IMG/VR virus record: IMGVR_UViG_3300034071_003115 | Location: 1-64,000 of that record | Length of the DNA: 64,000 nucleotides | Source: a virus | Strand: one strand, 5' to 3' | In this document: positions 8,623 to 18,717 of the stretch, piece after piece | How the letters are laid out: each line of letters opens with the position of its first letter | How positions within the stretch are numbered: position 1 is the stretch's first letter | The notes under the pieces: generated by a model | Database searches by the model: none | Told to the model about the DNA's origin: nothing | The model's input: only the letters and a program-made list of their open reading frames with translations | Made by a program: the position numbers and the translations under genes

Positions 8623-9018
8623 GTGAACGGAATCTACGAAACGCTGTTTAGCAAGCTTGGTGGCGACGCAACTTTGCAGTCGCTGCTCGGCGGCACCAGC
8701 GGCGATAAGAAGATTTACCCGATCACCGCAACAGTTCGAACTGCCTTGCCAGCCGTGAAGATCTCGGTGGAAGGCGGGGAAACCGAAGTCGGCTTTAGTA
8801 TCAATAAGCCGAGCGTAGAGGTAATGGTGGTTTCGACTGCCGGAGCCACTGAGCTTGGCCAGATATCAAACCGAATCGATACCCTGCTAAACATTCAGAG
8901 CTTTGCCGGATCGGGGATTAAGGTCCATCTCGTTAAGAAAGTTGCCGAGCGAGATGAGTATGATGAGGCGACATTGGAGTATCGAAGGCGCCTTCGGTAC
9001 AACATGATAGTTAGATGA
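8623..9018 (+). CDS. Tail completion/terminator protein (DUF3168-like)
   Basis: 131 residues from GTG. An N-terminal helix (IYETLFSKLGGDATLQSLLGG), a PITATVRTALPAVKISVEGG strand pair, and a C-terminal RRRLRYNMIV strand match the size and pattern of gpU/DUF3168-type tail terminators. Its position directly before the tail tube gene supports this. Assignment is by pattern and synteny only. Confidence 0.6.
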   Translation: MNGIYETLFSKLGGDATLQSLLGGTSGDKKIYPITATVRTALPAVKISVEGGETEVGFSINKPSVEVMVVSTAGATELGQISNRIDTLLNIQSFAGSGIKVHLVKKVAERDEYDEATLEYRRRLRYNMIVR

Positions 9019-9031
9019 GGAGTAACGCAGC

Positions 9032-9583
9032 ATGCTGACACTAGGATCAGGCACACTTTCGGTTGCGCCTTGGGTTTCCGGGGCCAATCCCGCGGACCTT
9101 CCCACGACCTACACGACGCTCTACACCATCGGCGAAGTCGGTGGCGATGTTGAGTTCCGCGTGGAGTTCCAGGAAGCAGAGTTCCGCGGCCAGTCGAATT
9201 TCGTGATTGCACGTGGCTACTACGGTGGCAACGTCACGGCGTCGGCTCGTTCGGTTGAGATTAACTTTGAGAATCTTGCTCGGTTCTTCACCGCAGCCAA
9301 GACGACGCTTTCAACCGGCACGAACGGCATCACCGGCACTCACAACGTCTTTACGACGGAATACGACGACAAGCCATCAGCGATGTATGTGAAGTTCACC
9401 CACACGCGAACCGATGACCCAAACAAGAAGGTGATTGTTCACCTCTTCAAGGCGTTCTCGACCGCTCTGAACTTCCCATTCATGCGTGAGGCCATTTCAA
9501 CGATGGACATTGACTTCAATGCCATTGTTGACACGACCCTCACCGCTGGCGATCAGATCATCCGCGTGGAGATCGAGAGCTAA
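9032..9583 (+). CDS. Major tail tube protein
   Basis: 183 residues, beta-rich, with the order expected of siphovirus tail tubes: upstream tail terminator, downstream intrinsic terminator, then chaperone pair and tape measure. Motifs such as ARSVEINFENLARFF and the long loop rich in Thr and Gly fit the tube fold. A strong terminator follows, typical for a highly expressed tube gene. Confidence 0.75.
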   Translation: MLTLGSGTLSVAPWVSGANPADLPTTYTTLYTIGEVGGDVEFRVEFQEAEFRGQSNFVIARGYYGGNVTASARSVEINFENLARFFTAAKTTLSTGTNGITGTHNVFTTEYDDKPSAMYVKFTHTRTDDPNKKVIVHLFKAFSTALNFPFMREAISTMDIDFNAIVDTTLTAGDQIIRVEIES

Positions 9584-9606
9584 TCCGCCTTCTTTAGGCG
9601 TAATAG

Positions 9607-9637
9607 AACCCCTGGGGCTTGCCCCCAGGGGTTTTAT
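9607..9637 (+). terminator. Intrinsic terminator after the tail tube gene
   Basis: AACCCCTGGGG pairs with CCCCAGGGGTT across a short loop and is followed by TTTT. Confidence 0.9.
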
Positions 9638-9641
9638 GTTT

Positions 9642-9671
9642 TATAAATATCTATAGCGCTGGTTGCGCTAT
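9642..9671 (+). promoter_or_regulatory. T4-late-like TATAAATA plus hairpin before the tail-chaperone operon
   Basis: TATAAATA at 9642-9649 matches the T4 late promoter octamer. ATAGCGC/GCGCTAT (9653-9671) is a 7-bp hairpin ending in TATGAT (9669-9674), which could alternatively be a sigma-70 -10. No good -35 is present. Confidence 0.35.
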
Positions 9672-9718
9672 GATATCCACGCGGCGACTTGCCGTGATTG
9701 GAAAGATAGGAGAGAACA

Positions 9719-10018
9719 GTGGCAAACCTAGTAGAAATAAGCCCAAAGAAGGCACTTAGCCTTAACGACCTGGCGGATCTCGAAGAGAGATACGGGGCAA
9801 TTGACCAGATCGACTTTAACAAGTTTACCGTTCTCCGCTACGTCCTTTGGTTGGCGATTCGAAAGAATGAGCCAGAAGTTGATGAGCGAGAAGTCGGCGA
9901 ACGATTTGACATCAGAAGCATGCAGGAGACCGTGACCAAGGTTCTCCGCGACAGCGGACTTCTCCCAGAAGAGCCCACCGATGGTGAGCAAGTGGGAAAA
10001 GCACCAAGTCGGGCGTAG
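9719..10018 (+). CDS. Tail assembly chaperone (gpG-like)
   Basis: 99 residues from GTG with GATAGGAG upstream. Alpha-helical and acidic (DLADLEERYGAID, EVDEREVGERFDI), in the canonical slot between tail tube and tape measure. Its last codons contain the G GGA AAA slippery heptamer, which fixes the assignment better than the sequence itself. Confidence 0.8.
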   Translation: MANLVEISPKKALSLNDLADLEERYGAIDQIDFNKFTVLRYVLWLAIRKNEPEVDEREVGERFDIRSMQETVTKVLRDSGLLPEEPTDGEQVGKAPSRA

Positions 10019-10332
10019 GTTGGTCAGATATCGATTGGGGTGTGATTATGGGATCGTACGCTGACGCATTTGGCTATACGCCGAGTGACTTCATGCGTAT
10101 GACCCTCCCCCAGATCGCCTCATTCAGCAGATACATGGAAGAGCGCGACAAGAAGTTCAAGTCAAAGACCGACGACAGAGCGGCTGGCGGCAAGAGAATC
10201 CTCAGCGCGCCCGACAAGGAATCATCCATTGACGCTCTTGTTATGCAGTTTGGATCTCCAGAAGCCAAGCAATCGCTAGTTCGAGACCGAATTGAGAAAA
10301 TGCGCAATAGGGCGGCGGAGAGAGATAAGTAA
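9719..10332 (+). CDS. Frameshifted tail assembly chaperone fusion (gpGT-like)
   Basis: A -1 slip at 9994-10000 joins the first 94 codons of the gpG-like protein to the -1 frame, which is open through to TAA 10330-10332, giving about 204 residues. The fused part reads WSDIDWGVIMGSYADAFGY then SDFMRMTLPQ, typical of gpT domains that begin with an aromatic DLxW-type motif. Independent initiation at GTG 10042 is possible, but the open joining sequence and slippery site favour frameshifting. Confidence 0.8.
9994..10000 (+). other. Programmed -1 ribosomal frameshift site
   Basis: G GGA AAA read in the gpG frame, the X XXY YYZ pattern used by many siphovirus tail chaperones. The zero-frame stop follows 16 nt later, at 10016-10018. 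Confidence 0.85.
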
Positions 10333-13300
10333 ATGTCTGACAAAGACTACGATGCTTTTTTTGGCGCTGATGATGTAGGCACAAACTATAAGGAATCAGC
10401 TAATCTTCGCGAAGAAGGCTACGTAGAGCAGCTTCTAACCACCCTAAACTACGGCAATAGACTCTCGGGTGACGATGAGATAGACGTTGCGTCTGCGTTT
10501 AATATGATGAGGCCGGTAGACGCCGAACGCCTTGCGCACAGAATTTTGCTTGGCGACAAGTCAGCACTTGTTAGCTCAATTCCTGCAGTACAAGATGGAC
10601 TCAATACCGTTAGGCGAGTGTCTGAGGCAATGGGCCCAAGCTGGGATCAGGAAAGAAAAATTACCCTTGAGGTAGTTCGCAGTTCTATTAATGAAAAGAT
10701 ATCAAAGCAAAACAAAGCATCTGGAAAATCAAAAGATCCGTATGTAGATCAGATCACTAAGCGAATTGGTAAAAGGGTTGCAGAAAGAAAACTTTCTACA
10801 AAAAACCCTCAGCAGATTCTTGACGCGCTCTATCGAGAGCTCGCATCTACCAGTGGCCTGAATCCGTATCAAAGATACAAGCTTCTTGGCGCCGTTGGCA
10901 GGGGCCCCCTCGGAAAAGCAGACGCAAAGTCAAGGGGCTTTAACTCCGCAATGCTTGATCTTGTTAAGAAAAACGGAGTTCAGGGAGTAAGGGCGGCTGC
11001 ATCGATACTCTCCCTTCTCGGGGGCAAGGGCATGGAAGGTTTGAGGTTTGATAAAAAAGGAAATCCAACAAACCTTAGATCTCTTATTCAAGGAACCGGA
11101 AAAGATGTTTCGATTCCTGGATCTGTTCAAGGACTCATCAAGGATGACTTGACGGTTATTTCAAGAGAGGCTGCCAGGCTGATGGCTGCCGACAGAAGGA
11201 TGACTGCAGAAAAGGCCCTTTCTCAAGCGCTTCAAAATATTCGCGAAGGGAAGGCCCTTACCGTAAAAAGGCAAGTCACCGTAAAGGCAACCGGCAAGAG
11301 GGTAATGGTTGGTGGCGATGCAAGAAAAAAGAGACAGATGTGGATCAGCGGGAAGGCCCCGATTAGTATTCCGGATACGGCAAACGGAATAAGGCAATTT
11401 GAGGATGCGCTTTCTAGGGGCCTTAGCGACAGGTCCGGTTTTGCGTCTGCGTTTGTTTCTGCAATTGCGTCCTCTAAGTCCACAGCGTCAAACATACGAT
11501 CCCTTGCAAAGCAGCGACAAGCAGCTGCAAGGCAGAAAATTGCAAGAAAAGAAACATCGGCAAAAAGGGTATCTGCGGCAACTTCAAGGATTAAGGACCC
11601 ATTTGCAGCTCTTGCTAATTTTCAGGATTTTGAAGGGGCTGTTCACAAAAGCCCGATAAGGGCCTACGCGGCAATCAGAAAAGACCTTGACTACTATAAG
11701 CGACTGCTTTCTCAGAACGGACCAGATTTTTTCAACAGCTTTGAGGGGCAGGCGATAGTTGGAAGGGTTCAAGGTCACCTTTCGCTTCTTAGGGCACTTA
11801 GCGATTCATTTGGATCAAAAGAATACAGGAACCTCACAAGCAAGGAGCGAGGGGCCGCATGGTTTGCGACGGGGGACCCGGATCTTAAACGAGCAGTAAC
11901 GCTCGTAAAGGAAAGAAGAAAGAATCTCAGTCAGGACGATAAGAATCTCCTGTTCACCGTAGCGTCTCTTGCTGGCACCTCAAAGACCAGGGGCTTGATG
12001 CCAATGGTTCAAATGGCAGAAGACATTGCAAGCGGAAAGCTGCAATTCAGAACGCCAAGAGAAAAGATGACTACAGAGCAGTTGATTCAAAGAGACGCCC
12101 CAAAGTTCAGGGCTGGTCTAAAGAAATACAACGAAAGAACAAGCAAACTCTTTGAAGCGATTAAAAAGGGAAAGTTTGACGAAAAGATTGTTAACCATCT
12201 TGGATCTGAAGAGACCCCTCTTAATGTTTCTGAATACGATTTTATCATTCAGCGCTCCGGTGGAAGATTTGCTGGAAAAGTAAGAAATCAATTCCTCAGG
12301 GGAGATAAAAACGCAACCTCACGCAGGAAGATACTTGAAGAGGCCGCTGGCAAGCTTGTTGACAACTACAAGAAAGCCATTGCAACGGCAACTTCATCTC
12401 CTGGAATTCAGTCAACAGAAGCTGCAAGGGCGGCCGGTCTTGAGTTGACAAGGGTTTTGCCGTCGCTCCATAGGGCATATTTGACGCTAGGCGGCGAGGA
12501 TGGGGTAATACTTACGGGCAGATCTTCAAGGGAAATAAGGTCTAGCGCAATTGCCAAGCCTGCCGTCATAGTAAAGCAATCCGGAAGCTTCCTTGCAAGC
12601 AGTCCTGCCTTTATGGGCGCATTCCTTTCAAGGTTTATGCCAAAAGTTACAGAAGAAAGGTACTCAACAAGTCTTATCGGACCAAATCCTGAATTTGCAA
12701 AGTACAAAAAAGAAATTCTGGACCCGATGAGAAAAAAGCGTGGAATTGCAGAGCTGCAAAAAGAAGAAAAAAGACTTGGTAAAATCAGCGAAACCCTTAA
12801 AAGAAAACTTGCGCTTATTGAAAGAAGACCAGCAGGAACAGAGAGCGCAAGAAAACAGAAAGAAGCAGCAATTGCGCTTATCACAAAAGAGTCAGAGCAG
12901 CACAGGCAAAAAGTTATAGCCCTTGGTCGTAAAATTGAAAAAACAGGATACACCGCGGCTCTAAAAAACGCACCCCCTGCATTTCTTACCGAACAAATTC
13001 CGTCCTCTAAGCCAACTGTAAAAGGGACGTTTGCAAGGCTTGCCGTTCTTCTTTCTGGCGAAGGAGCAAAATACGGTCTTTATGGAACAAGGGAAGGAAA
13101 GCAGTTCCAGAGAATGCAAGCGCAGGGTGATGTCTCTGTCGCAACAGGAGCCGCAAACCAGGCCCTACAGCAGCTTGCTGCCGACATTGCTGCAAACATA
13201 AGCCCAGCTGCAAGAAAGGAAATAGCAAAGCAAGAGCGAGCAGATGCAAGGGCGGCAAAGAAGGCTGAGGCTACCGCTGCTGCCGTCGATCAGTCCGCTG

Positions 13301-16300
13301 CCGCAATTGCAACAGCCGCAGGCGAGTCTGTTGTTAAAGAGGCTAAGAAGGGCAGAGCTGCCACCGGAACAAGAGCGGCTGCTGCAACTAGGGCGGCGCA
13401 AGAGGCTGCAGTTCCAGCCATTGCTGCTGGCGGTGCTGGCGGCGGCGGTGGCGGGCGAAGAGGGAGAAGGACTGCGGTAGCCCCCGGCGGACAGCCTGCT
13501 GGCGTTCCGCCAATTGGTGGTAAAAACGTATCGTCAATGAACAAGAACGCGGCTGCGATGGCGCAGCTATTTGGCGCACTTTCTACAATTGCACCGGTAT
13601 CCCCTAAGAAGCTGAGCGATCTAAGGGCGACAATCCGCGGACTTGCCGAAATGATGGCAGAGCTCCGTGGTATTTCCGGTGGAAAGATTACAACCAAGGG
13701 ACTCGCTGCGGCCCTTGGAAGGCAGGCGGCAGTGGCCACGCCAATAATGGCAGCTGGGGCTGGCGGTGCGGGTGTTGGTAGGGGGGCGACGGGAACTGGC
13801 GGTGGAGGTGGCGGCGGCGGAGGCAGTGGAAGATTCCTACCAGGATTTATGCCTGTTGGCGGACAAGAGATTAGGAATGCAGAAAAAGAAGCCGCACGCG
13901 GTATTGAGCGACAATCTGGAATTCTTGGAAGATTTGTTGATCAGATAAAATTCGGATTTAGCCAGCAGATAGTTGGTCAGATCAGCCAGGGCGTTGGTTC
14001 GCTCCTGTCGCACCTCCAGGGCGGAATTATTGGATTCAATGCACAGCTCGAAAACTCTGCGGTTGCATTCCAGACACTGTTTGAAAACGAGCAGAAGGCA
14101 ATGGGAGCAACGAATGTTGATATTACCAAGGCATCAGATCAGGCAGATACACTTGTAAAGTCTATTCAGCAGTTTGCAAACGTAACGCCGTTCAGATTCC
14201 CTGAACTTGTTGAATCAGCAAGAAGGATGCGCGCGTTCGGTTTCGAAACAAAAGAAATCATGCCAAATCTTCAAATTATTGGTGACGCTGTTGCGGCGCT
14301 TGGCGGAGAAGACGACAAGCTAAACCGAATCACTTATGCACTTGGGCAGATGAAGCAATCTGGTCGCGTATACCAAAACGACATGATGCAGCTGGCAAAC
14401 GCAGGTATTGCTGGATACGAGCTCCTTTCAAAGGCCGTCATGAAACAGATGGTCCAACAGGGAGAGGCAACAATAAGCTACTATGACTCCGTAAAAAAGC
14501 GAACCGTAACAATCACTAAAGAGATGCTCACCTCAACAGACAGGGACGCAAAGCTTGCAGCAGAATCTGCCCTTAATGCGCAGGTCAACAGGTTTGTAAA
14601 GCTTGGCAAGGAGGGCGCAAGGCAGCAATACGGAATTTCCATGCAAGCGGCAAAGGGCGCTAAGGGAATTTCCAAGGAAACCGTAGATCTTATTTTGAAT
14701 CAAGGACCGGTTCAGGCAATGCGAGTACTTTCAAAGCGAGGAAAAATTGAAGGAGCCGCAGCTGCAAGAAAGATCCTTGAGGAGATGTCGCTTGTCTTCG
14801 GCGGAGGAATGGAGAAGCTCTCAAGGACATTCCAGGGAGCACTTTCTACACTTCAGGACACAAGCCAGTACATGGTTGCGGTCGTTACAAAGCCAATATA
14901 TGACGGACTTAGAGATGTCATGTATGACATCGGCCTTGTATTCCAGTCAAGGGCCGCAAGAACAGCAACTGCAAACTTTGCCTCACAGTTCAGTGGAATG
15001 CTTGATGAAATTGCCCCAACCCTTCAGGCAACAGTTCAAATATTCCAGAAGTTTGGGGAAGGGGTTATCAGGCTTTTCACCGCACTCGGGCAAGGCGGAG
15101 GATCTGGCGTATTTGCAGTAATCGGAGACGGAATAAGGGCGATATCCGAGCTGATGAGGATAGACTTTGTCAGGGCCGCCGCGGTTGCGGCGCTTGCAAT
15201 GAGGGGAATTGCCCTGGCGTTCAACACAAACCCAATTCTTCTTGGTATAACAGCCGTGATCGCTGCATTCGGCGTGCTCTCAAAGGAATATGCTCAAAAC
15301 AGCGCGTTCAGAGGAGTAGTTGACAACTTTGCGGTTCCAATGCAGGGGCTTGTTCGCGAAGTTCAGTCCAAGCTTGTTCCTGCCCTTCAATCCCTTGCGT
15401 CAGGTGCTGGCGGTGCGTTCTTCGCTGAGCTGATCACTGGAATTACGCTTGTAATGCCGCTAATAAGCGTATTTATACGGCTGCTGAACATCTTCCTTGA
15501 GCTCCTTACAAGTATACCATTTGCAGTAGAGGCAATTGGGGCTTCTCTTGCGATTTTGGCAACCGGTAAGCTTTTTGGAAAACTTCTTTTTGGTTCCGCT
15601 GCAAAATTTGGTCCCGCAGGAGAGCTTATCAAGGCACCTTCTGGCGGTGCACTTGGAGGCCTCCAGAAGCTCTTTGGCTCACTTGGTGCGTTTAGCGCAG
15701 GAACTGTTGCCTCCAGACAGGCATATCAGATGGGCGCTCCGCTTGCCAACAAGGCAAGAACTGCGGCTGGTGAACTTAAGATTCAAAAAGTGGTCATGCA
15801 GAAGGTTGTTGACCAGACCGGAAACGCTTTCAGCCCCGTTCAAAGACAAAATATTTCAGCAACAGTTGCAGCAGCGCAGGCGCAAGTTTCCGCAACAGCA
15901 CAGACGGCGCAGGGCGTAAGGAACCTTTCTGGGGTCGGTGGATCAAGACTTATTGGGGTTGCGGCACGGCAAGAATACATGTCCGGAGTCAGTGCCCTTG
16001 CAACAAGGGATACCCCAATAGCAGCCAGGCTGGCAGGTTTCGGCGCAGACCTTAAGTCTACTGGGGGATTCTTCAGGAATGCAGTAAGCGTCTTCAAGGA
16101 AAGTATCTCCACTTTTGCAAGGTCTATTGGCGGTGCCTTTGCGGGGCTTAGAGGAGCTTCTGCTTCGAGGGCTGCGGCAGTTGGATTGGCGGGCGGACCC
16201 CTAAGGCCAAGCATAGAGCGCGGAATCGGGGCATACCTCAGCACAAAAGGGGCAAAAAATGTTGTTCAGGATAGTGGTGGATTTGCTAACGCACTAAAGA

Positions 16301-18717
16301 CTGGGGCGGGCGGACTTGCAGCACTAGGAAAGTCCCTGAAAGACGGGCTTGGACTGGTTGGTAAGTCTACCGTTCTTTTGACCGGCTTCTTTGCACTGTT
16401 TGACATTTTTGTCAACAAGGCAGATGTTATTAGGACGGCAATTTCATCTATAACATCCGTTATTGGCGGACTAGCTGGATTCCTGCTCGGGGGTCCAATC
16501 GGCGCCATCATCGGCTCAATGCTCGGGTCAGCGGCAGGCGGAGTGATATCTGATGCCGTTGGAAGACCGCAATTCCAAGACGGAGAGGTTGCTGGCGAAG
16601 GCGTTGAGATGGACATGACCCAGGCACAGATGGAGCAAGAAATCTGGAACAACGCATTGACAGACGGCAAGATGACGTTTGCCGAGATGGTTTCAATTGC
16701 CGAACAAATTCCCCTTAAGGTTGACGACATTGTTACGTCATTCAAGGCCCTAAATCCGGAAATCGAATCAATAAATTTCGGAATTAAAGATGTTCTTGCT
16801 GCGCTCAATGAGGCTGGCGGTTCGCTTAGCGCAGAAGAGGCGTTCACGAACGCGGCGGCACCTCTTGGCCTAAATACCAAAGAGATGCAGCAGAATATGG
16901 TTCTGCTAGACAACATTCAATCAATGATTCAGAAGGTTTACGAAAACAAGCTTGCGTTTGAGTTTAAGACGCCAATCAGAAACGAATCGGGCGGAATAGT
17001 AAACAATCAGCTTGCAAATCTTGCCGCAATGAAGGCTCAGGCTGAAATTGTCGCCGCGGTAATGCAGGCTGGCCCGTTCACAAACGTAGACCAACTAAAC
17101 CAAATGCTAGATACGCTTGCAAGCCGATTTATGGTAAGCAAAGAGCAGGCAGAGCAGTGGAATCTTCTCATCAATGGTGCTGAAGACTCAACTGAAGGCC
17201 TTTCAAGGGCAATTGAGAAGCTTAACGAAAAGCTTTCCTTCCTTAAGGCTAAGTTCAACATAGCATCCGGAGCCCTGCAAAACAGAATTCAGGCTCTGTT
17301 TGACAAGAGATTCAAAGAGCAGCTTGAGAAGGCAAAAGAGGCGTTCCTTGCAACCCAGGAAGTCATTGTCGAGGGAACGACCTGGAACCTTAAGGCACTT
17401 AAGGACGAAATTGAGGAGCAAGAGAAGAAGAATAGACTGCTCGCTGTTGAGAAAAGCCTTCGAGATGCAAATAGAAACATAGAAATGGCACGGCTTGCAC
17501 TCTACGACGCATCTATTGATCCGCTTGAAGCTGCGGCAAGAATGCGAGAGGCCGAAGAGGCAAAGACTGATGCCGTAAAGCAGGCTGCGCTTGAGAGAAA
17601 GAGAATTGCCCTTGACGAGGCAATGGCAAGCGAACCGGTAACCAGGGGACTTGAGGAAATTGACGAGAGGTTTGAGGCGATGAGAATGAAGTTCCAGGAA
17701 GAGATGCAAAGAATCATGCTTCTCTTGGAACAAGGAAAAATTACAGGCGCAGAGGCAATTGCGAGAATTAAGGCCCTATACGGTCAATCGTTTGCAAGTA
17801 TTGGCGACCTTGATGCGGAGCTTGCCGAAGATGCTGCCAATTTTGGGGAGTCATTCTTGGGGTCCTGGACAAAGACAATTGAAAAATTCATCAAGCTTGC
17901 AGATAAGATTGCCAAGCTTGTCAAGAAAATCAAGCAGCTGCAAAACTCGCTTAACAACCCCGGAACAGGAGCCAATGACGATGACCCAGGAGGACAGTAC
18001 ACAACTCCGCCTGGGTCTGCTGGAAACGGTACATCAACGCTTGGCGGAAGGCCGTACGACAACTGGAGAGAGCATGGCGTCGGTGCTCAAATGGAAAAGC
18101 AGGTTGAGTCAGATGCCGCAGGGATGCAGGTTACCGCAAACAAGATGACTCTCGGTGCCCTAAGGCTGAGATTCATGACACTTTGGAAAGAAGTTCAAGA
18201 TAGCGCAAAGAAAATGGCGCCAACAGGAATTTCTCCAACGGTTTGGGGGATTACACATTCAAATGCGCTAAAGATGTTCCTTGTTGGCACTGAGATGAGA
18301 AGGCTCTTTGCAACATCGATGAGCGTCGCACCGTCCTCAGCAGATTCTATACAGAAGCAGTTTGAGGTGCAGGTCACAAAGCTCAAGTCCACACTTAGCC
18401 CGCTTGGGAAGTATAACCCTGTTGCCGGTTTTGCAAGCGGCGGAACTATGATGGGCCCTGGTATATTTAGGGTAGGCGAGGCTGGCACGGAAACAATGCA
18501 GGTTACCCCGTATGGTGTCGCCAGGGTGTTCCCAAGGACATATCGACCAATACACGGCATTAGTGCAGCTGGCGGTAGCACATCCGGAGCGGTAAACGCA
18601 AGTGTTATAATCAACAACCCAACTGTTAGAAGCGACCAAGACATCAGGAAGCTTGCCGAAGAAGTCTCAAGGGCCCAAAGGTCACTGTTGAGGTCGTCAG
18701 GCGTAGGAAGGATCTAA
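10333..18717 (+). CDS. Tape measure protein
   Basis: 2,794 residues, the longest gene in the window. Residues 1-1050 are charged and helical with unusual Arg/Lys-rich stretches. Gly/Ala linkers lie near 1040 and 1160. The tape-measure core (helices around NSAVAFQTLF and LVESARRMRAFGFE) spans roughly 1190-1500. Hydrophobic segments occur near 1630-1750 and 2010-2070. The C-terminus carries GFASGGTMMGPGIFRVGEAGTE, a motif common at tape-measure ends. At about 1.5 angstrom per residue the tail would be near 420 nm. Confidence 0.9.
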   Translation: MSDKDYDAFFGADDVGTNYKESANLREEGYVEQLLTTLNYGNRLSGDDEIDVASAFNMMRPVDAERLAHRILLGDKSALVSSIPAVQDGLNTVRRVSEAMGPSWDQERKITLEVVRSSINEKISKQNKASGKSKDPYVDQITKRIGKRVAERKLSTKNPQQILDALYRELASTSGLNPYQRYKLLGAVGRGPLGKADAKSRGFNSAMLDLVKKNGVQGVRAAASILSLLGGKGMEGLRFDKKGNPTNLRSLIQGTGKDVSIPGSVQGLIKDDLTVISREAARLMAADRRMTAEKALSQALQNIREGKALTVKRQVTVKATGKRVMVGGDARKKRQMWISGKAPISIPDTANGIRQFEDALSRGLSDRSGFASAFVSAIASSKSTASNIRSLAKQRQAAARQKIARKETSAKRVSAATSRIKDPFAALANFQDFEGAVHKSPIRAYAAIRKDLDYYKRLLSQNGPDFFNSFEGQAIVGRVQGHLSLLRALSDSFGSKEYRNLTSKERGAAWFATGDPDLKRAVTLVKERRKNLSQDDKNLLFTVASLAGTSKTRGLMPMVQMAEDIASGKLQFRTPREKMTTEQLIQRDAPKFRAGLKKYNERTSKLFEAIKKGKFDEKIVNHLGSEETPLNVSEYDFIIQRSGGRFAGKVRNQFLRGDKNATSRRKILEEAAGKLVDNYKKAIATATSSPGIQSTEAARAAGLELTRVLPSLHRAYLTLGGEDGVILTGRSSREIRSSAIAKPAVIVKQSGSFLASSPAFMGAFLSRFMPKVTEERYSTSLIGPNPEFAKYKKEILDPMRKKRGIAELQKEEKRLGKISETLKRKLALIERRPAGTESARKQKEAAIALITKESEQHRQKVIALGRKIEKTGYTAALKNAPPAFLTEQIPSSKPTVKGTFARLAVLLSGEGAKYGLYGTREGKQFQRMQAQGDVSVATGAANQALQQLAADIAANISPAARKEIAKQERADARAAKKAEATAAAVDQSAAAIATAAGESVVKEAKKGRAATGTRAAAATRAAQEAAVPAIAAGGAGGGGGGRRGRRTAVAPGGQPAGVPPIGGKNVSSMNKNAAAMAQLFGALSTIAPVSPKKLSDLRATIRGLAEMMAELRGISGGKITTKGLAAALGRQAAVATPIMAAGAGGAGVGRGATGTGGGGGGGGGSGRFLPGFMPVGGQEIRNAEKEAARGIERQSGILGRFVDQIKFGFSQQIVGQISQGVGSLLSHLQGGIIGFNAQLENSAVAFQTLFENEQKAMGATNVDITKASDQADTLVKSIQQFANVTPFRFPELVESARRMRAFGFETKEIMPNLQIIGDAVAALGGEDDKLNRITYALGQMKQSGRVYQNDMMQLANAGIAGYELLSKAVMKQMVQQGEATISYYDSVKKRTVTITKEMLTSTDRDAKLAAESALNAQVNRFVKLGKEGARQQYGISMQAAKGAKGISKETVDLILNQGPVQAMRVLSKRGKIEGAAAARKILEEMSLVFGGGMEKLSRTFQGALSTLQDTSQYMVAVVTKPIYDGLRDVMYDIGLVFQSRAARTATANFASQFSGMLDEIAPTLQATVQIFQKFGEGVIRLFTALGQGGGSGVFAVIGDGIRAISELMRIDFVRAAAVAALAMRGIALAFNTNPILLGITAVIAAFGVLSKEYAQNSAFRGVVDNFAVPMQGLVREVQSKLVPALQSLASGAGGAFFAELITGITLVMPLISVFIRLLNIFLELLTSIPFAVEAIGASLAILATGKLFGKLLFGSAAKFGPAGELIKAPSGGALGGLQKLFGSLGAFSAGTVASRQAYQMGAPLANKARTAAGELKIQKVVMQKVVDQTGNAFSPVQRQNISATVAAAQAQVSATAQTAQGVRNLSGVGGSRLIGVAARQEYMSGVSALATRDTPIAARLAGFGADLKSTGGFFRNAVSVFKESISTFARSIGGAFAGLRGASASRAAAVGLAGGPLRPSIERGIGAYLSTKGAKNVVQDSGGFANALKTGAGGLAALGKSLKDGLGLVGKSTVLLTGFFALFDIFVNKADVIRTAISSITSVIGGLAGFLLGGPIGAIIGSMLGSAAGGVISDAVGRPQFQDGEVAGEGVEMDMTQAQMEQEIWNNALTDGKMTFAEMVSIAEQIPLKVDDIVTSFKALNPEIESINFGIKDVLAALNEAGGSLSAEEAFTNAAAPLGLNTKEMQQNMVLLDNIQSMIQKVYENKLAFEFKTPIRNESGGIVNNQLANLAAMKAQAEIVAAVMQAGPFTNVDQLNQMLDTLASRFMVSKEQAEQWNLLINGAEDSTEGLSRAIEKLNEKLSFLKAKFNIASGALQNRIQALFDKRFKEQLEKAKEAFLATQEVIVEGTTWNLKALKDEIEEQEKKNRLLAVEKSLRDANRNIEMARLALYDASIDPLEAAARMREAEEAKTDAVKQAALERKRIALDEAMASEPVTRGLEEIDERFEAMRMKFQEEMQRIMLLLEQGKITGAEAIARIKALYGQSFASIGDLDAELAEDAANFGESFLGSWTKTIEKFIKLADKIAKLVKKIKQLQNSLNNPGTGANDDDPGGQYTTPPGSAGNGTSTLGGRPYDNWREHGVGAQMEKQVESDAAGMQVTANKMTLGALRLRFMTLWKEVQDSAKKMAPTGISPTVWGITHSNALKMFLVGTEMRRLFATSMSVAPSSADSIQKQFEVQVTKLKSTLSPLGKYNPVAGFASGGTMMGPGIFRVGEAGTETMQVTPYGVARVFPRTYRPIHGISAAGGSTSGAVNASVIINNPTVRSDQDIRKLAEEVSRAQRSLLRSSGVGRI

